Shown here: positions 1 through 6,094 of the stretch, piece by piece
Layout of the letters: every line of letters starts with the position of its first letter
Position numbering within the stretch: the first letter of the stretch is position 1
NCBI GenBank assembly: GCA_964392085.1
Contig: CAYMOV010000091.1
Location: 1-9,596 of the forward strand
DNA: 9,596 nt
Direction of reading: 5' to 3'
Origin: CAYMOV01 sp964392085
GTDB taxonomy: Bacteria > Oederibacteriota > Muellerivitia > Muellerivitales > Muellerivitaceae
Translations under genes and position numbers: made by a program
The notes under the pieces: model-generated
Database searches by the model: none
What the model was told of the DNA's origin: nothing
Seen by the model: the letters and a program-made list of their open reading frames with translations, nothing else

Positions 1-2786
1 TGAAGAACCTCCTGGCCCTTTCGTTGCTCCTCTCCATCTGGATTCCCGTACTGGCCGAGGTGGGAGAACCGGCCCTTCAAAAAAGCCCGGACGGCATTTC
101 ACTGCGCTTCAGGACCGGGACCCTCCGGCTCCGGGTCCTGTCCGATTCCATGGTGAGGGTGTCCTTCTCGAATCAACCCGCCTTCTTCGCCCAGCCCTCC
201 CTCGACCTGTTGCCCCGCCCCACGCCCTTCAAGGATTGGACCGCCCAAAAGACCGACATGGGATGGGAAGTGCGGACCGCGAAGATCCAGGTCATCGTGG
301 ACCCGGAGGGCCGGGTCCGCTTCATCGACCAAGCGGGGAAGACGATCCTCGAGGAGAAAGAGGGCGGCCGGACCCTGGAGGCCGCCCAGGTCATGGGCGA
401 GGAGACTTTCCATGTCCGCCAGCAATGGGTTCCCCAGGAAGGGGAATCCCTCTACGGACTGGGGGAACATCCCGACGGCCTGCTGAACCTCAAGGGCTAC
501 GACCTGGACCTTTGGCAACACAACACCTGCGCCGCGGTGCCCTTCCTCGTGTCCAGCAAGGGCTACGGCCTCCTCTGGGAAAACACCTCCTTCACCCGTT
601 TCGGGGACCTGGGGGACTTTTTGCCGGTCTCCCCCCTGAACCTCTACGACGAGCACAACCAGCGGGGCGGCTTGACCCTTCGGATCGAGGATCCCTCCAA
701 GACCGTGACGCACACCCCCGAACTGTATTACGACTCGAAGGAACCGGCTTGGAAAGTGCCGGTCCAAAACCGGGTCTGGGACGGCTTCCTGGAGTCCGAA
801 TACGACGGGGACCACCTGTTCAAGTGCCGGTTCAACGGCGGGGTCAGGGTCTGGATCGCGGGGCGGTTGGTCATGGACCATTGGCGCCAAAGTTGGCTCA
901 CCGGGGACGAAATCGCGAAAGTGTCCCTCAAACCCCAGGAACGGGTGCCGATCCGGATCGAGTGGAATACCGACCAGGGGCGGTCCCTCCGGTTCCTCTG
1001 GAAGCCCCCGGTGACCGACCCCGCCACGTCCCTTTGGTCCGAGGTGGGCGACGGCACCGATTACGTCTTCGTGTACGGCCCCGACCTGAACCGGGTCACG
1101 GCCCAATACCGGGACCTCACGGGCGCCGCGCCCCTCATGCCGAAATGGGCCTTCGGGTTCTGGCAGTCCCGCAACCGCTACCGCGCGGCCCAGGAAAGCC
1201 TCGACGTAGTCGGGGGATTCCGCGCGCGGGGGTTCCCCCTCGACAACATCGTGCAGGATTACCTGTACTGGAAGCCGGACGCCTGGGGCTCGCACCAATT
1301 CGATCCCGGCCGCTTCCCCGACCCCGCGGGTTGGATCAAGAACATCCACGACCTCCACGCCCAGCTCATGGTCTCGGTCTGGGGAAAGTTTTACCCCGGC
1401 ACTGACAACTACAACGCGATGCGAAAGGGCGGGTTCCTCTACCCCCGGAACCTGAAGGACGGCTATGAGGATTGGTTGAAGAAGGTCTTCACCTTCTATG
1501 ACGCCTTCAACCCGGGCGGCCGCAAGCTCTTCTGGGACCAGGTGGACCGGGACCTCTTCCAAAAGGGCGTGGACGCCTGGTGGATGGACGGTACCGAGCC
1601 GGACCTCACCTCCTCCCCGCCGGACCGGGGGGAACAGGCGGATCGCATGAACCCCACCTACCTGGGGACCGCCGCGAGGACGCGCTTGGCCTACCCCCTG
1701 GAGAACAGCGAGGGGGTCTACCAAGGCCAGCGGGCCTCCGCGCCGGACAAGCGGGTGTTCATCCTGACCCGCTGCGCCTTCTTGGGGGAACAACGGGACG
1801 CCTCTGCGGTCTGGTCGGGCGACATCAGCTCGACCTGGACGGCGCTGGCGAAGCAGGTCCCCGAGGGGGTCGGCTACTGCCTCTCGGGCCTGCCCTATTG
1901 GACGATGGACGTGGGGGGATACTCCATCCCCGGGAAGTTCATGGACCCCAAACCCACGAAGGCGGCCGAGGACGAGTGGCAGGAACTGAACGTCCGTTGG
2001 TTCCAGTTCGGGACCTTTTGCCCGATCCTGCGGGTGCACGGCGACCAACGGCCCCGGGAGCCCTGGACCCTGGGGGGCGACCGGTCCCAGGCCTACCGGA
2101 CGGAGTTGGAATACGCGCGGCTCCGTTACCGGATGCTTCCATATATCTACTCAACTGCCTGGAACGTGACGAACCGGGGCGGCAGTTTCATGCGGGCGTT
2201 GGTCCTGGACTTCCCCGGGGACGAAGGGGCGAGGGACCTGACGGATGAGTACCTGTTCGGGTCCTCGTTCCTGGTGGCGCCCGTGACCGCCTACCAGGCC
2301 CGGTCCCGGTCGGTTTACCTGCCGGGGGGAACCCGCTGGTTCGATTTCTGGACCGGGAAAGAGGCGGCGGCGGGGAAACGGTTCGGCGCGAAAGCCCCTT
2401 ACGACCGGATTCCCCTGTTCGTGAAGGCGGGGTCCATCGTGCCGTTCGGCCCGGACCTCCAGTATGTCGCCGAGAAACCCCAGGACCCCACGACCCTCTA
2501 TCTGTATAGCGGGGCCGATGGGTCCTTCACGCTGTATGAGGATGACGGCGTGAGTTACGGGTATGAACGGGGCCAGTCCGCCGAGATCCCCATGAACTGG
2601 GACGACGCGAAGGGCGTCCTGACCCTGGGGGAACGGAAGGGGACTTTCCCGGGGATGCTGGAGAAACGGACCTTCCGGATCATCCGGGCCGGCTTGGGTC
2701 ATGCGGAGGGCTACCGTCCCGACGCGAAACCCACGACTGTCGTGGCTTACGACGGCGCGGAGGTGACCCTCGCGGTGGGAAAGTAA
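1..2786 (+). CDS. Secreted GH31 glycosidase with inserted PA14 domain, probable alpha-xylosidase (5' end cut)
   Basis: The protein should hydrolyse alpha-linked glycosides by the retaining mechanism of family GH31, probably releasing alpha-xylose from xyloglucan-type oligosaccharides outside the cytoplasm. The window opens at TG, followed in frame by AAG AAC CTC, so the start is most likely an NTG codon whose first base lies just outside. That gives MKNLLALSLLLSIWIPVLA, a good signal peptide, and about 928 residues; a TTG at 24 would cut into this signal. Numbering from that start, an N-terminal beta-sandwich is interrupted near residues 240-350 by a PA14-like domain. The (beta/alpha)8 barrel carries the nucleophile Asp in WWMDGTEPD (codon 1587-1589) and the acid/base Asp in WSGDISSTW (codon 1821-1823). 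RWFQFGTFCPILRVHG and a DUF5110-like C-terminus (GSFTLYEDDGVSYGYERG) follow. A PA14 insert is known in bacterial alpha-xylosidases such as Cellvibrio Xyl31A. An alpha-glucosidase remains possible; family membership is near certain, substrate is inferred. Confidence 0.93.
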   Translation, partial: KNLLALSLLLSIWIPVLAEVGEPALQKSPDGISLRFRTGTLRLRVLSDSMVRVSFSNQPAFFAQPSLDLLPRPTPFKDWTAQKTDMGWEVRTAKIQVIVDPEGRVRFIDQAGKTILEEKEGGRTLEAAQVMGEETFHVRQQWVPQEGESLYGLGEHPDGLLNLKGYDLDLWQHNTCAAVPFLVSSKGYGLLWENTSFTRFGDLGDFLPVSPLNLYDEHNQRGGLTLRIEDPSKTVTHTPELYYDSKEPAWKVPVQNRVWDGFLESEYDGDHLFKCRFNGGVRVWIAGRLVMDHWRQSWLTGDEIAKVSLKPQERVPIRIEWNTDQGRSLRFLWKPPVTDPATSLWSEVGDGTDYVFVYGPDLNRVTAQYRDLTGAAPLMPKWAFGFWQSRNRYRAAQESLDVVGGFRARGFPLDNIVQDYLYWKPDAWGSHQFDPGRFPDPAGWIKNIHDLHAQLMVSVWGKFYPGTDNYNAMRKGGFLYPRNLKDGYEDWLKKVFTFYDAFNPGGRKLFWDQVDRDLFQKGVDAWWMDGTEPDLTSSPPDRGEQADRMNPTYLGTAARTRLAYPLENSEGVYQGQRASAPDKRVFILTRCAFLGEQRDASAVWSGDISSTWTALAKQVPEGVGYCLSGLPYWTMDVGGYSIPGKFMDPKPTKAAEDEWQELNVRWFQFGTFCPILRVHGDQRPREPWTLGGDRSQAYRTELEYARLRYRMLPYIYSTAWNVTNRGGSFMRALVLDFPGDEGARDLTDEYLFGSSFLVAPVTAYQARSRSVYLPGGTRWFDFWTGKEAAAGKRFGAKAPYDRIPLFVKAGSIVPFGPDLQYVAEKPQDPTTLYLYSGADGSFTLYEDDGVSYGYERGQSAEIPMNWDDAKGVLTLGERKGTFPGMLEKRTFRIIRAGLGHAEGYRPDAKPTTVVAYDGAEVTLAVGK

Positions 2787-2800
2787 GGTTCGAGGGATAA

Positions 2801-2851
2801 GCGGCCAGAAAAGGGGGCTTTAGCCGCGAGATTTCCGGGAATAAAGGCCCC
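2801..2851 (+). terminator. Possible weak terminator hairpin after the glycosidase gene
   Basis: GGGGCTTTA (2814-2822) pairs with TAAAGGCCCC (2842-2851) with one bulged G and a loop of about 19 nt. An alternative stem, GCGGC (2801-2805) with GCCGC (2823-2827), overlaps it. No T-run follows, so this is at best a weak or factor-assisted terminator. The rest of the 113-bp gap up to the next gene shows no clear promoter. Confidence 0.25.
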
Positions 2852-2899
2852 ACGTGAGCAGTCTGTAGTGGTGAGGACAGGTCGAATCAGGGGAATTGG

Positions 2900-3523
2900 A
2901 TGAAATATTGGTTGCCGTTTTCAGCGATCGTGGGGCTCCTGGCCCTGTCCATCGGGTGTGAACACCCGATCACCTCACCGAAACCCGTGAGCCAATCCAC
3001 CCCGACCGCCACGGCGACCTTGGGATGCCTTACCTCCACCCAATGGACGACCTTGCCGACCGGCGGGGGACTGTTCCCGCCGGGCTTCCAGATCCAAATC
3101 ACGCCGACCGGTACCGCGAGCCCCACGGCCACCGCGACCCCAATCACCGGGGTCATCCCCGCCAATACCACCGGGAACTTCGTGATCCGCAACCAGGCCG
3201 ATTGGAACGCCTACGTCGCCACCTCGACCCAACCGGCCCTGGTCGAACCCCTCCCCTTCAACCCGAACACCCAAATGCTGTTGGTGATCGGGTACGCGGG
3301 CGCGATGTGTTCGCAGAACTCTTCCTTCGACCAAGTCTGTTATGGGGCCGGACAAATCACGGTATCCACGACCTCGACGGCCCTTTGCTGCGGCAACCCG
3401 CCGGCCTACCCCTTCAACCAGGCTTATAGCCTCTGCATCGTCGTGCCCAGGAGCGACCTCCCGGTGGTTTGGAACAACACCTATGTTCCGCTTCCCCCAA
3501 ACGCCTACCAGTACTGCGTTTAG
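2900..3523 (+). CDS. Cysteine-rich lipoprotein, PrcB_C-like, first of a tandem pair
   Basis: A 207-residue probable outer-membrane lipoprotein of unknown function. An N-terminal hydrophobic stretch ends in LSIGC with Cys20 as the lipidation site and Glu21 after it; no Asp at +2 suggests it is not retained in the inner membrane. A Thr/Pro-rich linker (about 25-90, with TPTATAT and SPTATAT) leads to a compact domain: FVIRNQADWNAYV (94-106), QMLLVIGYAG (125-134) and IVVPRSDLPVVW (180-191). That order of an IRxxxxWNAxV segment, a strand after an F/N/S-rich turn, and a final [IV]xxPRSDLP strand resembles the PrcB C-terminal domain; this is my inference. Beyond the lipobox it has seven cysteines, including a CC pair at 163-164, which suggests disulfides. 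AGGGG at 2889-2893 supports the ATG at 2900. The next gene, 115 bp on, is its paralog. Confidence 0.85.
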   Translation: MKYWLPFSAIVGLLALSIGCEHPITSPKPVSQSTPTATATLGCLTSTQWTTLPTGGGLFPPGFQIQITPTGTASPTATATPITGVIPANTTGNFVIRNQADWNAYVATSTQPALVEPLPFNPNTQMLLVIGYAGAMCSQNSSFDQVCYGAGQITVSTTSTALCCGNPPAYPFNQAYSLCIVVPRSDLPVVWNNTYVPLPPNAYQYCV

Positions 3524-3638
3524 CGGGATGATGAGGGCCTTATGGGGTCCAGTCCGTTCATGATGGGTGGAATAAACCCAGGGCCGGTTTCCTCTATTAG
3601 GTAGCGGAGGGTGTGGTGCCCTACCCCAGGAGTGGACC

Positions 3639-4202
3639 ATGAAACGCCTCAACCTAGCGATCCTCAGCGTCGTTCTCGTCATCTTGGCTTCGGCCTGCAA
3701 CAAGCCCAAGACCTTGCCGCCCGCCATCGTAGGCCCGTTTTCGGCGCCGGTCCCCGTCGCCACCCCCACCCCGGCTTGCGGCTTCACGGTCCTGCCGTCC
3801 CTGCCCTGCGGGGCCCTCACCCAGCAGGTGACCGTGATCCGGGACGCGGCCACTTGGAACGCCCTGGTGGGCCCCACCTCCTGCGCGGGGTCCAAGGCGG
3901 TTCCGATCCCCGATTTCTCCGTCCAGATGATTTTGGTCTATGCCTTGGTGGAGGGGGCGACCGATCCGCGCACATCGGGATCCTTTACTTCGGCATGCCT
4001 ATTATCCAACCAATTGGAGGTCAACCTTCAGGTCAATTACAGCTCGACCATCATGGCGCCTATGCAGTTGGGCCCCTGCTTCTGCGGGAATTTGGCGATC
4101 GCCGTCCCCCAGACCAACCTTCCCATCAACCTGACGGTATGTACGACCACCACGGCTTTTTACGTCCCGCCTTCAACCTCCTGCGCGACGGCGGTTTATT
4201 GA
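3639..4202 (+). CDS. Cysteine-rich lipoprotein, PrcB_C-like, second of a tandem pair
   Basis: A 187-residue probable lipoprotein, paralogous to the one just upstream. The signal sequence ends LASAC (Cys20, followed by Asn21), then a Pro/Thr-rich linker to about residue 46. The folded part repeats the landmarks of its neighbour: VIRDAATWNALV (66-77) matches VIRNQADWNAYV, QMILVYALVEG (96-106) matches QMLLVIGYAG, and IAVPQTNLPI (154-163) matches IVVPRSDLPV. Cysteines at 47, 57, 82, 120, 147, 149, 168 and 182 make it cysteine-rich, with CxCG at 147-150 in the place of CCG in the first copy. AGGAG at 3628-3632 lies 6 nt before the ATG. The two copies have diverged strongly outside these motifs, so the duplication is old or they bind different partners. 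Function unknown; the PrcB_C-like fold is inferred. Confidence 0.83.
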   Translation: MKRLNLAILSVVLVILASACNKPKTLPPAIVGPFSAPVPVATPTPACGFTVLPSLPCGALTQQVTVIRDAATWNALVGPTSCAGSKAVPIPDFSVQMILVYALVEGATDPRTSGSFTSACLLSNQLEVNLQVNYSSTIMAPMQLGPCFCGNLAIAVPQTNLPINLTVCTTTTAFYVPPSTSCATAVY

Positions 4203-4208
4203 GCGAAA

Positions 4209-4278
4209 TCCCCCCAAGCGATCCCCCCACCCAAGGCCGCTGGTTTCCTCCGGCGGCCTTGATCGCTCCGAAGGGGGA
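4209..4278 (+). terminator. Nested inverted repeats after the second lipoprotein gene
   Basis: Three nested stems share one axis: TCCCCC (4209-4214) with GGGGGA (4273-4278), GCGATC (4218-4223) with GATCGC (4261-4266), and an 11-bp inner stem AAGGCCGCTGG (4233-4243) with CCGGCGGCCTT (4250-4260) that has one U-G pair. It starts 7 nt after the stop codon. No T-run follows on the plus strand, so it may be an mRNA 3'-end stabiliser or factor-assisted terminator. Confidence 0.45.
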
Positions 4279-4308
4279 ATAAAAAAGCCGCCGGTTTCCC
4301 GGCGGCTT
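4279..4308 (-). terminator. Intrinsic terminator of the Spy-like gene
   Basis: A perfect 10-bp stem, AAGCCGCCGG (4285-4294) and CCGGCGGCTT (4299-4308), with a 4-nt loop. Read on the minus strand it is followed by a run of six T and then ATT, the standard layout of a Rho-independent terminator. It lies 28 nt past the stop of the minus-strand gene. On the plus strand only CTTGTT follows, so it would work poorly in that direction. Confidence 0.88.
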
Positions 4309-4336
4309 GTTCAACGGTGTGGGTGGGAAAAAGGGC

Positions 4337-4900
4337 TTACTGGTCCCCGCCCTTGTCCTTCGCGGGACCGCCGTCGTCGTCCTTACCCTTCGGGGCCATC
4401 TTGTCCCCGCCCTTACGGCCGTCCTTGCGGTCCCATTTGCCGTCGGGTCCGCCCCAACCGCCGCGTCCCATGCGGCCCATCATCCCCACGAGGAACTTGG
4501 CCTGTTGGGTCGGGGTGAGGATCGCGCGCATCTTGTCCATGTTGGCCTTCCGTTTGGCCTGAAGGGCCTCGTGGTCGGCGGCCAGCTTATCCAGGAGGGG
4601 CTTCAGGACATCGTCGCCGGCCCCATCGCGGAGTTTCCGCTTGATCGCGGTGGTTTCGTCCTGGACCTTGTCCTGGAGTGCCCGCATTTCCTTCTTGTTC
4701 GACCCGCGCAGTTCCTTGAGCTTGGCGGCCTGCTCATCGGTCAGCCCCAGGCGTTCCTTCATCCTCTCGCCCATCATGCCGGACTTGTGGTCCCGGTCCT
4801 TGGGGCCCTCCGCGTCGTCGCCCTTCGCGTAAACGAAGGCCGCGGTGGAAAGCCCCGCCAATAAACCCAACGCCATCATCGGCACCCATTTGATTTTCAT
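4337..4900 (-). CDS. Spy/CpxP-like periplasmic protein with two LTxxQ motifs
   Basis: A 187-residue exported protein of the Spy/CpxP superfamily, whose known members are periplasmic chaperones or sensors of misfolded proteins, induced by envelope stress. Start: GGAGG lies 6 nt before the ATG at 4900, whereas an in-frame GTG two codons upstream overlaps that ribosome site, so ATG is preferred. The signal peptide (1 to about 26) reads MKIKWVPMMALGLLAGLSTA then AFVYA. Two LTxxQ motifs, LTDEQ (53-57) and LTPTQ (128-132), flank a charged helical hairpin (about 55-135) rich in Lys, Glu and Asp. The last 45 residues are Gly/Lys/Asp-rich low complexity (GGWGGPDGKWDRKDGRKGG) with a spare Met-rich patch before them (GMMGRMGR), which could bind metal or be disordered. 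It is divergent from the tandem paralogs and shares their promoter-like motif. The plus-strand frame covering the same bases has no comparable features. Confidence 0.88.
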   Translation of the reverse strand: MKIKWVPMMALGLLAGLSTAAFVYAKGDDAEGPKDRDHKSGMMGERMKERLGLTDEQAAKLKELRGSNKKEMRALQDKVQDETTAIKRKLRDGAGDDVLKPLLDKLAADHEALQAKRKANMDKMRAILTPTQQAKFLVGMMGRMGRGGWGGPDGKWDRKDGRKGGDKMAPKGKDDDGGPAKDKGGDQ

Positions 4901-4939
4901 CAGCACCCTCCGGTATTTTCATGTGACTGCCTTGCGCCC

Positions 4940-4967
4940 ATTGGACGCGGGCGGGGAAAGAAAGTGT
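4940..4967 (-). promoter_or_regulatory. ECF-type promoter candidate of the Spy-like gene
   Basis: On the minus strand ACACTT (4967-4962) is followed after exactly 14 nt by CGTCCAAT (4947-4940), then 39 nt to the ATG. The same two blocks at the same spacing precede both tandem paralogs. ECF sigma promoters commonly have AAC in the -35 and CGTC in the -10 box; here the -35 is ACACTT rather than CAACTT, so this is the weakest of the three sites. Confidence 0.5.
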
Positions 4968-5082
4968 CGGCCTGAAACCGCCCTCCTGGTTGGGTTTTTG
5001 GGAGGCGGCGGGAGGGGCGCGTTCCGGGGCCCCATTCCAATGGTAGGATACGGGTCATTGGGGCGAAAACTTTTATACCGCG

Positions 5083-5110
5083 CAACTTTTGGTGAATCTT
5101 CGCGTCCCAA
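5083..5110 (+). promoter_or_regulatory. ECF-type promoter candidate of the first tandem paralog
   Basis: CAACTT (5083-5088), 14 nt, then CGTCCCAA (5103-5110), ending 33 nt before the ATG at 5144. The pattern GCAACTTTT-N12-CGTCCnAA recurs before the second paralog with identical spacing, although the bases between the blocks differ. The layout fits -35 and -10 boxes of an ECF sigma factor; transcription would start near 5117. Confidence 0.6.
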
Positions 5111-5143
5111 GTGCGAGGGAAAATTTTTGGGGAGGAATCATCC

Positions 5144-5818
5144 ATGAATCGGATTTTGAAGGTCGCGGTTTTAGGCTTGATCCTGGCCGCGGGGGCGCGT
5201 TGGGCGTCCGCCGGGGTGCAGGCGGGTGTTTCGGTGGGCGACAATGGGAATCATTTTTACCTTTCCGTCGGCGACTTCTTCCAGGTGCCTCAGGACCGCG
5301 TGGCCGTGGTGCGGCAGCGCAACATCCCCGACGAGGAACTGCCGGTGGTGTTCTTCATCGCCCAACAGGCGCGGGTGAACGCCGATGACGTGGTGGCGTA
5401 CCGCCTGCGGCACAAGGCCTGGAGGGACGTGGCGAGCCATTTCGGCCTCGGCCCCGACGCCTTTTACGTGCAGTTGAACAAGGCGGACGGTCCCTACGGC
5501 CGCCCCTACGCCAACTACGGCAGGTACAAGCGCGCTAAGTGGGGCAAGGTCAAGCTGGAGGACGCGGATATCGTGAACTTCGTGAACCTCCGGTTCCTTT
5601 CGGAGAAGTACAAGTGCAGCCCCGACCAGATCGTGCAGTGGCGCGCAAGCGGCCGCCCCTTCGCGGACATGGACCGGGACCTCTATAAGCCGGTCGGTCG
5701 GCCCCTGATGAAAAAGGTGGTTCGCCAGGACAACCGGGACGACCGGAAGGACATGAAGGACAACCGGATGGACCGCCGGGATGACCGGAAGGACAAACGG
5801 AACGACGACCAGCGCTGA
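5144..5818 (+). CDS. Secreted helical-repeat protein with Arg/Lys/Asp tail, first tandem paralog
   Basis: A 224-residue exported protein of unknown function. The start is the ATG at 5144: GGGGAGGA (5129-5136) sits 7 nt upstream, and it opens directly into the signal peptide MNRILKVAVLGLILAAGARW-ASA (cleavage near 23). A strand-rich N-terminus (VSVGDNGNHFYLSVGDFFQVP, 29-49) is followed by an internal duplication: residues 67-101 and 147-181 align without gaps at an offset of 80. They share A/S-x(7)-[PD]-D-x-[IV]-V-x-[YW]-R-x(5)-[WF]-x-D (for example DDVVAYRLRHKAWRDV and DQIVQWRASGRPFADM). The repeats should form amphipathic helices. Between them is GPYGRPYANYGRYKR. The tail from about 193 is a mixed-charge run such as DRRDDRKDKRNDD, probably disordered. 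Its tandem copy follows 276 bp later. I recall similar hypothetical proteins in other environmental bacteria but know no function. Confidence 0.85.
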   Translation: MNRILKVAVLGLILAAGARWASAGVQAGVSVGDNGNHFYLSVGDFFQVPQDRVAVVRQRNIPDEELPVVFFIAQQARVNADDVVAYRLRHKAWRDVASHFGLGPDAFYVQLNKADGPYGRPYANYGRYKRAKWGKVKLEDADIVNFVNLRFLSEKYKCSPDQIVQWRASGRPFADMDRDLYKPVGRPLMKKVVRQDNRDDRKDMKDNRMDRRDDRKDKRNDDQR

Positions 5819-5830
5819 CGGGTTTGGAAC

Positions 5831-5868
5831 AAGGCTGGGCCCCCCCGGGGGCCCAGCCTTATTCATTT
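5831..5868 (+). terminator. Intrinsic terminator of the first tandem paralog
   Basis: AAGGCTGGGCCCCC (5831-5844) is perfectly complementary to GGGGGCCCAGCCTT (5847-5860), followed by ATTCATTT. The hairpin begins 13 nt after the stop codon. It means the two paralogs are separate transcription units, in keeping with each having its own promoter. Confidence 0.85.
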
Positions 5869-5891
5869 GGGGGCCTGAAAATCCCCTTGGG

Positions 5892-6056
5892 ACCGGCCGC
5901 CCGGGTATCGGGACTCCGGGTCGAACCGGCCGTCCGGACCGGGTCGGCGGGCGTGAAGGAGTGACGATCCGGGTCGGAATTTGTGTCTTGGGTGACGCGG
6001 AATTATTTTGCCGGGTCGGAAGGCGGTCCGCAACTTTTAGTGGGACCGGCCGTCCG
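5892..6056 (+). repeat. Short direct repeats in the leader of the second tandem paralog
   Basis: ACCGGCCGyCCG occurs three times (5892-5903, 5925-5936, 6045-6056), and CCGGGTCG occurs four times (5916-5923, 5939-5946, 5969-5976, 6011-6018), twice extended to CCGGGTCGGAA 42 bp apart. The last ACCGGCCGTCCG overlaps the proposed -10 box. They could be binding sites for a regulator of this copy only; the upstream paralog lacks them. GC-rich coincidence is possible. Confidence 0.4.
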
Positions 6057-6058
6057 AA
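6031..6058 (+). promoter_or_regulatory. ECF-type promoter candidate of the second tandem paralog
   Basis: CAACTT (6031-6036), 14 nt, then CGTCCGAA (6051-6058), ending 36 nt before the ATG at 6095. The boxes and spacing equal those before the first paralog, within an otherwise diverged leader. Transcription would start near 6065, just ahead of the ribosome site GGGGAGGA (6079-6086). Confidence 0.6.
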
Positions 6059-6094
6059 GGGCGTGGTTGGAAAATATCGGGGAGGAAAAGGACC

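Larger units (their letters stand above)
4901..5143. other. Divergent intergenic region
   Basis: This 243-bp region separates the minus-strand Spy-like gene from the first tandem paralog. It holds the two opposed promoter candidates described separately. It also holds an imperfect hairpin, CCGCCCTCC (4978-4986) with GGAGGCGG (5001-5008) with a bulged C, and a short palindrome CCATT-CC-AATGG (5032-5043) midway between the two promoters, a conceivable operator. TTTATA at 5072-5077 could be a housekeeping -10, but no -35 stands 17 nt upstream. I see no gene here. Confidence 0.5.

Noticed and set aside
99..2048. 649-codon minus-strand open frame opposite the glycosidase gene
   Set aside because: Its product is Gly/Pro/Arg-rich with no domain, signal or ribosome site, whereas the plus strand encodes complete GH31 motifs. 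Long antisense frames are expected at this GC content.
4307..4864. 185-codon plus-strand open frame over the Spy-like gene
   Set aside because: No ribosome site, and the minus strand has a signal peptide, two LTxxQ motifs, GGAGG and a terminator.
5072..5077. TTTATA as a housekeeping -10 box for the first tandem paralog
   Set aside because: No -35 at 16-18 nt, and the second paralog has no counterpart at that place, whereas the CAACTT/CGTCC pair is kept in both.
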